Below are positions 49,859 through 57,983 of a stretch of DNA of 64,000 nt, piece after piece; position 1 is the first letter of the stretch; every line of letters starts with the position of its first letter. This DNA comes from Gaiellasilicea sp033857955 (lineage in GTDB: Bacteria > Actinomycetota > Thermoleophilia > Gaiellales > Gaiellaceae): positions 1 to 64,000 of the forward strand of contig JAWVCW010000006.1 in the NCBI GenBank assembly GCA_033857955.1. The letters run 5' to 3'. Position numbers and translations under genes: made by a program. The notes under the pieces were generated by a model. The model made no database searches, was not told the origin of the DNA, and saw nothing but the letters and a program-made list of their open reading frames with translations.

Positions 49859-50443
49859 CTAGCGATGTTCGATTACACGATCAATGATTCCGTACTCGTC
49901 CGCTTCTTGCGCTGTGAGGAAGTAGTCGCGTTCCATGTCCTTGGAGACTTTCTCGATCTCCTGCCCGCTGTGATGCGCGATGATCTCTTCGAGCCGTCGC
50001 TTCAGCGCAATCGTTTCGCGTGCCGCGATCTCGATGTCGGTCGCCTGCCCCTGGAAGCCGCCGGACACCTGATGGATCAGAATCTTGGCATTCGGCAGCG
50101 CGAATCGCTTCCCTGCCGCACCGCCCGCGAGGAGGAGCGCGCCCATGCTCATCGCAATCCCGATGCACGTGGTCTGCACGTCGGGCTTGATGAACTGCAT
50201 CGTGTCGTAGATCGCGAGGCCGGCATAGACAGAGCCGCCCGGCGAGTTGATGTAGATCGAGATGTCCTTGTCCGGATCCTCGGACTCGAGGTGCAGGAGC
50301 TGCGCCACGATCAGGTTCGCGATCTGGTCATCGACCGGCGTGCCGAGAAAGACGATCCGCTCGTTCAGCAAGCGCGAGTAGATGTCGAACGAACGCTCGC
50401 CGCGCGACGTTTGCTCGATCACCATCGGGATCAACGGGCTCAT
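49859..50443 (-). CDS. clpP: ATP-dependent Clp protease proteolytic subunit
   Basis: This 194-residue serine protease forms the barrel that degrades unfolded proteins. The catalytic triad is Ser99 (AMSMG), His124 (ILIHQ) and Asp173 (ERDYFL). Only one clpP copy occurs here, next to tig, whereas many actinobacteria carry a tandem clpP1-clpP2 pair; a second copy could lie elsewhere. The ATG overlaps the tig stop by 4 bases. Confidence 0.97.
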   Translation of the reverse strand: MSPLIPMVIEQTSRGERSFDIYSRLLNERIVFLGTPVDDQIANLIVAQLLHLESEDPDKDISIYINSPGGSVYAGLAIYDTMQFIKPDVQTTCIGIAMSMGALLLAGGAAGKRFALPNAKILIHQVSGGFQGQATDIEIAARETIALKRRLEEIIAHHSGQEIEKVSKDMERDYFLTAQEADEYGIIDRVIEHR

Positions 50444-51804
50444 GCAGTCTCCTTGCTAACGGGGGTCCACAACTTTGTCTCTGTTTCGGGCTTTTCCTTG
50501 TCGGGCGTCCAAATCGCCTCACGCGCCTGCGCCTGCTCGATCGGGATCGGTTTCACCTCGGCCGCGACCCGGTCAAGTGCTGCGCGAAGTCTCAGGTCCT
50601 CGCGCAGATCCTCGTGCCGGCCGTGGTTCCACAGATCCTCGATCACTTTGTCGGCATCCTCGCCCGCGGATTCAGCCTGCTCGCGCACGAGGGCCTTCAC
50701 CTCGTCATCGGAGACCTCGAGCCCGAGCTTGTCGGCGACGGCCTCGAGCGCGAGCTCGCGCGCGACCGACAACGCGGCCTCCAGCTGCATCGAGGCGGTC
50801 AGCTCCTCAGCCGTGCGGCCCGTCAGCTGCAGGTAGGTCTCGGGCGCGATCCCCCGACGCTCGAGTGAACGGATGAACCCGGTGAGGAGCTCGCGGGTGC
50901 GCGACTGGACGAGCGAGCCCGCGGGTGCGACCTTCGAGGCGGTGACGAGCGCGTCGACCGCGTTCGCGCGGAAGGCGTCCTCGATCTCAGCCTCGATGTG
51001 CTCCCGCAGTCGCTGCTCGATGTCCGCGCGCAGCTCGTCGATCGTGTCGAATTCGCTGGCGGAGCGCGCGAGGTCGTCGTCGAGCTCGGGCAGCACCTTC
51101 CCTTTGATCTCCTTCACGGTGATCTCGACCGACGCGGTGGAGTCGTCCGCGAGCTCGTACGGGACGGTCTTCGTCTCCCCTGCCGAGGCGCCGACGAGCG
51201 CAGCCTCGACTTCGTCGACGAGCCTGCCGGCGCCGAGCTCGACGACCGTGTCGCGTTGTGCGTCGCCGTCCGGTGAGACGATGTCGACGACGAGCGTGTC
51301 ACCCTCCTGGGCCGGGCGGTCCTCGGCCGGGACGAGCTCGGCGACCGATTCGCGCAGCGCTTCGAGCTCCTGGGCAACGAGCTCTTCGGGCACCTCGGCC
51401 TCGGGCCGGCCGACCTCGAGGCCGGTCCAGTCGACGACTTCGACCTTGGGCTGTACCGGCACGGTCGCCTTGAACCGCCAGTCGGCGTCGTCCCCGGTCG
51501 GCAGCTCGTACTCGAACTCCGGCTGCGCGACCGGGCGAATGCGTGCCCGGGCCGCCGCGTTCCAGAACCAGCCGGAGATGTGGCTGTCGACGGCCTCGGC
51601 GTAGATCCGCTCCTTGCCGAGGCGCTGTAGGAGCACCGGCCTCGGCACCTTGCCCGCGCGGAAGCCGGGGATCTTGACCGACGACGCGAGGTCGTTGGTA
51701 GCGTGCTCGATCGCGTGATGGACGTCGTGTGCCGGCACGTCCACCGTCAGACGGACCGTGTCGCTGCCGAGCTCTTCGAGCTGCGCCTCCATCAGGCCAT
51801 TCAA
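50440..51804 (-). CDS. tig: Trigger factor chaperone
   Basis: This 454-residue chaperone binds the ribosome exit and folds nascent chains. The ribosome-binding loop reads PGFRAGKVPRPVLLQRLG (near residue 46). The peptidyl-prolyl isomerase domain (about 165-250) is followed by the helical chaperone arms. The length is normal. Its start overlaps the ArsC-type gene stop by 4 bases, so translation is linked to that gene. Confidence 0.95.
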   Translation of the reverse strand: MNGLMEAQLEELGSDTVRLTVDVPAHDVHHAIEHATNDLASSVKIPGFRAGKVPRPVLLQRLGKERIYAEAVDSHISGWFWNAAARARIRPVAQPEFEYELPTGDDADWRFKATVPVQPKVEVVDWTGLEVGRPEAEVPEELVAQELEALRESVAELVPAEDRPAQEGDTLVVDIVSPDGDAQRDTVVELGAGRLVDEVEAALVGASAGETKTVPYELADDSTASVEITVKEIKGKVLPELDDDLARSASEFDTIDELRADIEQRLREHIEAEIEDAFRANAVDALVTASKVAPAGSLVQSRTRELLTGFIRSLERRGIAPETYLQLTGRTAEELTASMQLEAALSVARELALEAVADKLGLEVSDDEVKALVREQAESAGEDADKVIEDLWNHGRHEDLREDLRLRAALDRVAAEVKPIPIEQAQAREAIWTPDKEKPETETKLWTPVSKETA

Positions 51805-52205
51805 GCAGAGGTAGTGCGAGTGGAGTCGAGCTCTCGGGCGAGGTCGGCGACCCGCCGCTCGATGTCGTCGCGCAGCTTCCGCACCTGCTCGATCGACTTC
51901 CCGGCCGGATCCTCGAGGTTCCAGTCGGTGTAGCTCTTGCCCGGGAGGACAGGGCAGACGTCGCCGCAGCCCATCGTCACGACCACGTCCGCCCAGGCCG
52001 CGTCGGCATCGGGCTGGAGCTGCCGTGGCACCCGGTCCGAGATGTCGTAGCCACGCTCGCGCATCGCCTCGACGACCTCGGGGTGCAGGACCCGCTCCGC
52101 GCGACTGCCGGCGGAGCGGACCTCATGCCCGCCGAGACGCTCGAGGAAGGCGTGTGCCATCTGGGAGCGGCCTGCGTTGCCGATGCAGAGGAAGAGGACG
52201 TTCAC
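51801..52205 (-). CDS. arsC: ArsC-type (low-molecular-weight phosphatase fold) arsenate reductase
   Basis: This 134-residue protein has the low-molecular-weight phosphatase P-loop CIGNAGR (Cys7 to Arg13, CX5R) and a second pair of Cys (80 and 84, TMGCGDVCP) that marks thioredoxin- or mycothiol/mycoredoxin-linked arsenate reductases. WNLEDPAG supplies the general acid Asp99. No arsenite exporter or ArsR is adjacent; instead it overlaps tig. Arsenate reduction is the likely reaction, but a protein-phosphatase role remains possible. Confidence 0.85.
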   Translation of the reverse strand: MNVLFLCIGNAGRSQMAHAFLERLGGHEVRSAGSRAERVLHPEVVEAMRERGYDISDRVPRQLQPDADAAWADVVVTMGCGDVCPVLPGKSYTDWNLEDPAGKSIEQVRKLRDDIERRVADLARELDSTRTTSA

Positions 52206-52226
52206 GTCGGGCGTAGGCTAGCGAGC

Positions 52227-52808
52227 ATGCGCCTGTTCATCCTCGCGCGGCACGGCCAATCGGCCTTGAACGTCACACGCCGGGTGAACGGCGACCCGTC
52301 CGTACCGGTAGCGCTGACCGAGCAGGGCGAGGCCGAGTCGGCGCGGCTCGGGCGCGAGCTTGCCGCGGTCGGGCTCGACCTCTGCGTGCACACGCGCTTC
52401 GGCCGGACGCTCGAGACCGCCGAGCTCGCGCTGGCGGGACGGAAGGTGCCGCTCGAGGTCGAGCCGCTTCTCGACGACATCGGCGTCGGTGACCTCGAGG
52501 GCGAGACGATCGAGGACTACCGGGCATGGAAGCGGGCACATACGCGCGCCGACGCTTTCCCCGGCGGCGAGAGCCTCGACGACGCCGCGCGCCGGTACGC
52601 CAGGGCGTACGAGCGCCTGCTCGCACGCCCAGAGCGGCGGATCCTCGTCGTCTGCCACGAGATTCCAGTTCGGTACGCGCTCAACGCCGCGACCGGCTCC
52701 GACGGCCTCGACCGTCCCGCGCACGAGATCGAGAACTGCGTCCCCTACCTCTTCGACGAAGAGGGCCTGCGACGGGCCGCCGAGCGAATTCGCCTGCTCG
52801 CCGGCTAA
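52227..52808 (+). CDS. Histidine phosphatase superfamily protein
   Basis: This 193-residue phosphoglycerate-mutase-like protein has the catalytic LARHGQS (Arg8, His9), a second His in VVCHEIP and the expected Glu after FPGGES. These enzymes dephosphorylate sugars, phosphoproteins or cofactors; the substrate here is unknown. It diverges from the ArsC-type gene with about 20 bases between the starts. Confidence 0.88.
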   Translation: MRLFILARHGQSALNVTRRVNGDPSVPVALTEQGEAESARLGRELAAVGLDLCVHTRFGRTLETAELALAGRKVPLEVEPLLDDIGVGDLEGETIEDYRAWKRAHTRADAFPGGESLDDAARRYARAYERLLARPERRILVVCHEIPVRYALNAATGSDGLDRPAHEIENCVPYLFDEEGLRRAAERIRLLAG

Positions 52809-52830
52809 AGGCGCCAACCTCGACCCTGAA

Positions 52831-52907
52831 CAGAAGCGTGGGCCGCGACAGCGGCCCCTTCAGGGGTCTTGGCGCTATGGGGCATCCGCTATCGCGGATG
52901 CCCCATA
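52831..52907 (-). repeat. Two-hairpin element downstream of tRNA-His (copy B)
   Basis: Read on the tRNA strand, the element starts 17 bases after tRNA-His. It has a perfect 14-bp hairpin (52876-52889 with 52894-52907, 4-nt loop), a spacer, the block AAGACCCCTGAAG (52858-52870), a GC hairpin GGGCCGC/GCGGCCC (52840-52857) and GCTTCTG (52831-52837). Compared with copy A at 16981-17055, the loop-side stems differ in sequence yet still pair, and the single-strand blocks are identical. Confidence 0.75.
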
Positions 52908-52924
52908 TCTGTGCAAACAAGGCA

Positions 52925-52998
52925 GGTGGCGAACGGGACTCGAACCCGCGACCACCGGGACCACAACCCGGGGCTCTACCAACTGAGCTACCGCCACC
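52925..52998 (-). tRNA. tRNA-His (GTG)
   Basis: The 74-base minus-strand gene has the extra 5' G opposite C73 that marks histidine tRNA (acceptor GTGGCGG with TCGCCAC). The anticodon stem CCGGG/CCCGG encloses TTGTGGT, anticodon GTG. The T-arm is GCGGG-TTCGAGT-CCCGT. CCA is not encoded. Confidence 0.97.
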
Positions 52999-53046
52999 TC
53001 GCCGTGCAAAGGATAGCGACGAGCGACGAGGCATACTGGCCGCGAC

Positions 53047-53118
53047 GGCCCCGTAGCTCAGTGGATAGAGCGGCAGGCTTCGAACCTGCGCGCGGAGGTT
53101 CAATTCCTCCCGGGGCCA
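53047..53118 (+). tRNA. tRNA-Arg (TCG)
   Basis: The 72-base gene has acceptor GGCCCCG with CGGGGCC, anticodon stem GCAGG/CCTGC around CTTCGAA (anticodon TCG, reading CGA), and T-arm GGAGG-TTCAATT-CCTCC. The discriminator is A. The MEDS-domain gene ends three bases later on the other strand. Confidence 0.96.
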
Positions 53119-53120
53119 TC

Positions 53121-53915
53121 TCAGCCGCCGACGGGCTCGCGCAGGTAGTTCCTGCGCGCGGACGCCAGGATGCGCTCGGCGTGTGCCGGCATCTGGGCGC
53201 TGACCCACATCAAGGCGAGCTGGGCCGGCGGGACGTCTTTCGTCGTCTGCCTGCGGTCGGACGTCAGCGCGTAGACCTTGCCGGCGTCTGCTCCGAGCGC
53301 CTCGTCGAGCGCCGTATCCACGGCTCGCTGAAGACGGGCGGCGTCTTCGGCAGGGCGGACGTGCGTGTGCGCGCGACAGACTTCCGGCAGGACGGACACC
53401 TGCGTTGCCCGATCGAACAGGTCGAGGTTGTATGCACAGAGCAGCGAGAAGCGCCGCCGCTGGGCGTGTTGGTTCCAGAGGCCTTCCAGCGCAGCTGCGC
53501 TCACCGAGTCACCGCGCTGGCACAGAAGATCAACCATCTCGCCGTACGCACGGATGCGTCGATCAGGGAACCGCTCCTCGACCCGGTCCAGGAGTCCACC
53601 GACCACCTGCTCGAACCGCTCCCGCGACGGGGCGCCGTTCACCATCAGAGCCGCCAACGTCTCGTCCGCGTCGGCGAGAAAGACCAGCCCCTGCCCGTGG
53701 ATCGCTGCCTCGTCCCACCCGAAGGTCGCCAGACGCTCGGCGAAGCGGTCCCAATGCTCGGGAGTCGCGATCACGACTGCGGGCTCGCCCAGGTCGAGCC
53801 CGGTGGCCAGGTAGGTACCCACGGACTCCGCGAGCTCGCTCACGCTGCCGTACACCTGAGCACCGTGATCCGACGGCCCCGAAGCCTGTAGGAATCGATT
53901 CCAGCTGGAGCTCAT
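53121..53915 (-). CDS. MEDS-domain sensor protein
   Basis: This 264-residue soluble protein begins with a MEDS (DcmR-type sensory) domain: VYGSVSELAESVGTYLATGLDLGEPAVVIATPEHWDRF, GLVFLADADETLAAL and a late CAYNLDLFD. The MEDS family senses hydrocarbon or redox-like signals in methylotrophs and sits in several signalling proteins. No DNA-binding or kinase domain is joined to it; the tail (about 200-264) is helical. The signal is unknown. Confidence 0.85.
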   Translation of the reverse strand: MSSSWNRFLQASGPSDHGAQVYGSVSELAESVGTYLATGLDLGEPAVVIATPEHWDRFAERLATFGWDEAAIHGQGLVFLADADETLAALMVNGAPSRERFEQVVGGLLDRVEERFPDRRIRAYGEMVDLLCQRGDSVSAAALEGLWNQHAQRRRFSLLCAYNLDLFDRATQVSVLPEVCRAHTHVRPAEDAARLQRAVDTALDEALGADAGKVYALTSDRRQTTKDVPPAQLALMWVSAQMPAHAERILASARRNYLREPVGG

Positions 53916-53936
53916 GACTTCACCGACTCTAGCGCG

Positions 53937-54665
53937 TTAGTAGCCGATCCTCACCGGCGTCCCGAGCGGCAGGATCCGCGCGAGCTTGACGATTCCGGCA
54001 TTGCTGATCCGGATGCAGCCATGGCTCGCGTTCGTGCCGAGCGAAGCCGGGTTGTTCGTGCCGTGGAGGCCGATCTGCCCCGGGCCGCCGCCGAAGCTGT
54101 AGAGGACGTTCGAATACGCCGAGAGGCCGAAGGCATACGGGCCGTAGGCACCGGTGGGATTCGGCTGGGCCAGGAGCTCGGCGAGGTAGTACGTTCCTGC
54201 CGGGGTCGGCACGATCGAGCGGCCGACGCCGGCGCGTTCGCGGTGGAAGACACGGGCGCCCTTCCAGACGGTGAGCGTGTGGGCACCGAGCGAGACGCGA
54301 ATCCGGTACGGGTTGACCGCAAGCGTGACCTGGCGGCCCCGGATCCAGGCGGTGGAGCCGTTCGGGCGAATCGGGACGTAGACCTTCTCCCAGCCTCCCG
54401 GCCGACGCTCCTTGACGAGAAAGACGAGCGGCGCGCCGTGGCGGTTCGGGTTGCTCAGCCGCAGGAACGGCCGTTTCGCGCCGGCCGCGCGGTAGAGGGC
54501 GACGCTGGGCACCTTCGCCTGCGCGACGATGCTCTCCTTCGAGGCTGCGGACGCGGTTCCCGGAGCGGCGATCGCGATGAGCGCGACCGCCGCTGCCAGA
54601 AGTGTCCTGAGGTGGCGACCTCCGAAGAGGTCGCCACCTGGACGAACGGCTCGAGGTGCGGTCAT
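53937..54665 (-). CDS. L,D-transpeptidase (YkuD family)
   Basis: This 242-residue secreted enzyme has a signal-like N-terminus (LRTLLAAAVALIAIAAPGTA) and the YkuD catalytic motif HGTNNPASLGTNASHGCIRI with the nucleophile Cys. It makes 3-3 cross-links in peptidoglycan. Residues 40-115 form an extra domain before the catalytic part. It overlaps the larger secreted protein gene upstream by ATGA. Confidence 0.93.
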   Translation of the reverse strand: MTAPRAVRPGGDLFGGRHLRTLLAAAVALIAIAAPGTASAASKESIVAQAKVPSVALYRAAGAKRPFLRLSNPNRHGAPLVFLVKERRPGGWEKVYVPIRPNGSTAWIRGRQVTLAVNPYRIRVSLGAHTLTVWKGARVFHRERAGVGRSIVPTPAGTYYLAELLAQPNPTGAYGPYAFGLSAYSNVLYSFGGGPGQIGLHGTNNPASLGTNASHGCIRISNAGIVKLARILPLGTPVRIGY

Positions 54666-56026
54666 CCGGTGAAGGATGCCGCGACGACGACCGGCTTGGC
54701 GGGCTTGGCCTTCTTGGTCACCTTCTTGACCTTGGGCTTCGCCGCCTGCTTCTTCACGGTCTTCTGCGTACCGAGTACCTCGCCTGCGACGACCCGGGCG
54801 ACGACCTGGCTCGTCGCCGTGGCCTGAGCGCCGTTGCTCGCGGTCCCCGTTGCGACGGCGACGTTCGTGTACGAGCCGCCGTCACGCGCCCGCAGCAGGT
54901 GCGAGCAATGGAACGTGAACGACGCCCCCGGGTTGAGCAGCGCCGCGCCGACGGGCTTGAGGGTTCCGGCGTCGCAGCCCGGATCCTTCACCGTCGCGTT
55001 GATCGTGGCGGTGCCGGTGTTCGTCACCGTCAGGTTGTAGAAGACCCGCTGGCCGACCTTGCCGCGGACCGGGCCGCGGACGAAGGCGCCCGTCGTGCCG
55101 ACCCGCTCCGTCTTCACGAGCGAGACCGACGGCGCGGGAACCACTGCCGGCGTGACCGCAGCCGGAGTCACCGGCGTTATTGTGGTCGGCGGCGTATTCG
55201 TGGTCGGGGGCGTTGTCGTGGTCGGCGGGGTGTTGGTCTCTGTGCACGCCTTCGTGCCGCCGTGGAACGTGTCGATTCGCCGGCCTTGCTTCCAGTAGAA
55301 GTTGTTCGTGCCGGCCGGGCCGAACTTCTCGATGCGCTTCCCGTAGACAAAGTCCACCTGGAAGTAGCAGTCGGCGTACCCGATCTCGAGGTCGTACGTC
55401 CCTGCCGAGAACAGCCCGGTCTTGTAGTCGAACACCACCTGCTGGTCGGCAGTCCGCTCGTCGAAGGTCGGGCCCGGCGCCTTGTAGCTGACGAGCGTCA
55501 GCTCGATGTCCTTGCAGCCGGCCGCGACGGTGAACGTCTCATGCGCCCGGTTGTCGGCCATGATCGTGAGGTGGCTGTTCGTCACCGCGCCATTCGGGCC
55601 GACCTGCGCGGCGCAGTTCGGAGGAGGCGTCGAAGAGCAGTTCTTCGTCAGCTTCGTCAGTCGCGCCGCTGCGGGAGCGTCACCGTTCCCCCACTTCGCG
55701 ACCTCCTGCACCTTCAGCCAGACGACCGTGGCAGAGCCCGCCGCGTACGTGCCGGAGAACGTGAAGCCGTTGTCGCTGCCGAAATGGTTCTTCGCGATCT
55801 CTGTCCAAGTAGAGCCGTTGTCGGCCGAGGCCCAGACGCGTACGTCCGGGTTCGTCCGTGATCTGCTGGTTGCGTCCGAGCCGTTCCAGGCCGTAGCCGT
55901 GTACGACACGCTGCCCTGGCAATCGATGCTTCCCGCAATTTCCGAATGACAGGCGGCCGCAGTGGAGACCAACCAGCCGGCCAGCGTCAGAATGCACGCC
56001 AGCGCCAGAAGAAGTCGCCGATTCAC
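54662..56026 (-). CDS. Secreted multi-domain protein with DUF11-like repeat
   Basis: This 454-residue secreted protein has a signal peptide (LLLALACILTLAGWLVSTAA), an N-terminal beta domain with Cys pairs (about 25-130), a second domain (about 135-265, with HETFTVAAGCKDIELTLVSYK) and a Thr/Pro linker (TPPTTTTPPTTNTPPTTITP). A DUF11-like Ig domain follows (about 305-400, YNLTVTNTGTATINATVKDPGC), then a Lys-rich tail ending in VVVAASFTG. Probably wall-associated and displayed on the surface; no enzyme motif. It is translated with the L,D-transpeptidase. Confidence 0.8.
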   Translation of the reverse strand: MNRRLLLALACILTLAGWLVSTAAACHSEIAGSIDCQGSVSYTATAWNGSDATSRSRTNPDVRVWASADNGSTWTEIAKNHFGSDNGFTFSGTYAAGSATVVWLKVQEVAKWGNGDAPAAARLTKLTKNCSSTPPPNCAAQVGPNGAVTNSHLTIMADNRAHETFTVAAGCKDIELTLVSYKAPGPTFDERTADQQVVFDYKTGLFSAGTYDLEIGYADCYFQVDFVYGKRIEKFGPAGTNNFYWKQGRRIDTFHGGTKACTETNTPPTTTTPPTTNTPPTTITPVTPAAVTPAVVPAPSVSLVKTERVGTTGAFVRGPVRGKVGQRVFYNLTVTNTGTATINATVKDPGCDAGTLKPVGAALLNPGASFTFHCSHLLRARDGGSYTNVAVATGTASNGAQATATSQVVARVVAGEVLGTQKTVKKQAAKPKVKKVTKKAKPAKPVVVAASFTG

Positions 56027-56127
56027 CTTTTGCTCCTTGTTCGAGACCCCTGGGTGACTGCGGTACCGCCCGCCGCTCCCAGCGTTGACTTCACATTAAC
56101 GTCGGTATTTGCGAATCGGATACGGAT

Positions 56128-56139
56128 GGTTTGCAAACC
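56128..56139. other. Perfect 12-bp palindrome GGTTTGCAAACC
   Basis: This lies in the 167-base gap between the divergent secreted protein gene and tRNA-Leu. A TATACT hexamer starts right after it (56140-56145), so it may be an operator beside a promoter. The stretch otherwise shows no gene. Confidence 0.35.
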
Positions 56140-56193
56140 TATACTCGCCTTTCGTGCAGGGGTTATCTCACCTGCGTTCTATCCTTGACGTGC

Positions 56194-56277
56194 GCGGGCG
56201 TGGCGGAATTGGCAGACGCGCCGGGTTTAGATCCCGGTGGGCTTCGGCCCTTGGAGGTTCAAGTCCTCTCGCCCGCA
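56194..56277 (+). tRNA. tRNA-Leu (TAG)
   Basis: The 84-base class II gene has acceptor GCGGGCG with CGCCCGC, anticodon stem CCGGG/CCCGG around TTTAGAT (anticodon TAG, reading CTA) and a long variable arm (TGGGCTTCGGCCCTT region). The T-arm GAGG-TTCAAGT-CCTC is normal. The discriminator is A. Confidence 0.95.
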
Positions 56278-56311
56278 CTGTCGCAGCACGGCCGGACGGT
56301 TGCCAGTGTGC

Positions 56312-57190
56312 CTAGCTCTGCGCGATCCGGGCGAGAATGTCCTCGAGCTCGGGCTCAGCGGCGATCGCCTCGGGTGCTTCCGCGGCGAGCGAGCTCCGCG
56401 CGACGGCTCCGTACACCTCGGCCATCGCCTCGAACAGGGCGGGCGTCAGGCCCGCGTCGGCCTGCGTCGCCGCGATCTCGTGCATCTCGTCGACGAAGCG
56501 GCCGGCCTTCGTCGCTGATAGCGCGAGCAGCCGCGCGGCTCCCTCGATCTGGCGCGGGAAGGAGTCGCCGAGATCGTCGAGCACCTGTGGCAGCACGCTG
56601 TGCGCGTGGGCGGTCAGCAGCGCGTGCGCGAGCAGGGCGGTCGAGCCTTTGTACATCGACGCCGTGCACATCTTCACCGCTGAGGCGAGCCCGATCTCGT
56701 CGCCGACTACGCGTACGTCGAGCCAGGACGGCGCCGCGACCGCGAGCTCGGCCGCGGACGGGCCGGAGAGATAGATCCGTGTGCGGTAGTCGGCGCGCGG
56801 CGGCCCGCCTGAGATCGAGCCGTCGACGAGCTCGAGCCCGGCTTCGGCGAGCAGCTGCGCGAGGGCGCGCGCGGTCGCGGGCGAAACGGCGTTCCAGTCC
56901 GCGACGAGAGGACGAGAGTCGGTGCGGCCGGCGGCAGCGGCAATTGCGGCGGCGGTCGCGCCTGCATCGCCGGGCGGGACGATCGAGAGCACGAGGCTCG
57001 ACTCGCGGACGACCGCGTCGAGGTCGGGCAGGAGCTCCAGGCCCGCCTGCTCCGCGAGCGTGCTCGTGCGGGCGCTGCGCCCGGCCGCTGTCGCGACGAC
57101 GCGAGTGCCAGCGGCTCGGTAGGCCGCGCCGACCGCGCTCCCCATTGCACCCGGACTGACGATCCCGACGGTCTGCACAAAACGGACCAT
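56312..57190 (-). CDS. NAD(P)-binding dehydrogenase with DUF1932 domain
   Basis: This 292-residue protein has the N-terminal Rossmann motif VGIVSPGAMGSAVGAAYRAAG of the 6-phosphogluconate dehydrogenase/beta-hydroxyacid superfamily and the substrate segment DGSISGGPP. The C-terminal helical DUF1932-like domain contains KMCTASMYKGSTALLAHALLTA, where the family Lys of KM is the likely catalytic residue. The substrate is unknown. The ATG at 57190 is chosen to begin at MVRFVQTVGIV. Confidence 0.88.
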   Translation of the reverse strand: MVRFVQTVGIVSPGAMGSAVGAAYRAAGTRVVATAAGRSARTSTLAEQAGLELLPDLDAVVRESSLVLSIVPPGDAGATAAAIAAAAGRTDSRPLVADWNAVSPATARALAQLLAEAGLELVDGSISGGPPRADYRTRIYLSGPSAAELAVAAPSWLDVRVVGDEIGLASAVKMCTASMYKGSTALLAHALLTAHAHSVLPQVLDDLGDSFPRQIEGAARLLALSATKAGRFVDEMHEIAATQADAGLTPALFEAMAEVYGAVARSSLAAEAPEAIAAEPELEDILARIAQS

Positions 57191-57260
57191 AGACGCGCTG
57201 GCCGCCACTCCGGCTCGGGCGAGCTAACGTCGGCGGGCGACGGCGTTACCCTGTTCGCGA

Positions 57261-57333
57261 GCGCCCGTAGCTCAGAGGACAGAGCGACGGACTTCTAATC
57301 CGTTGGTCGCAGGTTCGAATCCTGCCGGGCGCA
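57261..57333 (+). tRNA. tRNA-Arg (TCT)
   Basis: The 73-base gene has acceptor GCGCCCG with CGGGCGC, anticodon stem ACGGA/TCCGT around CTTCTAA (anticodon TCT, reading AGA) and T-arm GCAGG-TTCGAAT-CCTGC. The discriminator is A. Confidence 0.97.
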
Positions 57334-57362
57334 CTCGCAGGATCTCGGGCTGCCCGCAGTGG

Positions 57363-57908
57363 CTACGAGCGAATGCCGAAGTCAGTCGTGATGATGACGA
57401 CGTCGCGCCCGCCGTAGACGCCCGGCGCGCCCGCGACGGTGACCGCCGAGAGCCCGACCTCGCGCCAGCGGGCGGTGAGAATGTTTGCCCGGTGGCCGGG
57501 GCTGGCCATCCAGAGCTTCAGCGCGCGGGAAGCGTCGACCCCGCCGGACGACCACAGCAGGTTCTCGCCGACCGACCAGGTGTCGTAGCCGGTCGGGCCG
57601 TAGAAGCGCTGGATCCGCTTCCAGAAGGCCGAGCCGTCACGCGATTCGTGCTCGAAGTAGCCGAACGTGGCCATGGAGCGCGAATGCGCGTCTGCGGCGG
57701 CAGAGAGCGGGCTGGACAGATGAACCGGAGCGAGCCCGTGCGAGCGCCGGATCGCGTTCAGCTCGGCGAGCACGCCGCTTTCGAGCTGATCGGCGGCTGC
57801 AAGGCTACGCGCGGGCTTGCCTGCGGCGGTCGCGCCCATGGCGCCCACGCCGAGGAGCGCGAGCGCGCAGATGGCGACCAGAGAAGACAGACGACGTCCC
57901 ACATGCAC
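57363..57908 (-). CDS. Secreted CAP-domain (SCP-like) protein
   Basis: This 181-residue protein has a signal peptide (LSSLVAICALALLGVGAMGATAAG) and a CAP domain: AIRRSHGLAPVHLSSPLSAAADAHSRSMATFGYFEHES, WSVGENLLWS and WMASPGHRANILTARWREVGLSAV. These are the typical CAP1-4 motifs with the two His residues. CAP proteins bind lipids or act as proteases; the function in bacteria is poorly known. A second CAP gene lies at 63053-63541. It starts with GTG. Confidence 0.93.
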   Translation of the reverse strand: MHVGRRLSSLVAICALALLGVGAMGATAAGKPARSLAAADQLESGVLAELNAIRRSHGLAPVHLSSPLSAAADAHSRSMATFGYFEHESRDGSAFWKRIQRFYGPTGYDTWSVGENLLWSSGGVDASRALKLWMASPGHRANILTARWREVGLSAVTVAGAPGVYGGRDVVIITTDFGIRS

Positions 57909-57983
57909 GCCATCGGCGGTTCACCGCCAGCCCCTGATCACCAAATCGGGGAGTTTTCCTACGCGAAATCGGTAAACGTTCGG

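Noticed and set aside
52809..53120. tRNA genes as attachment sites of an integrated element
   Set aside because: No integrase, partial tRNA repeat or phage-like gene lies nearby.
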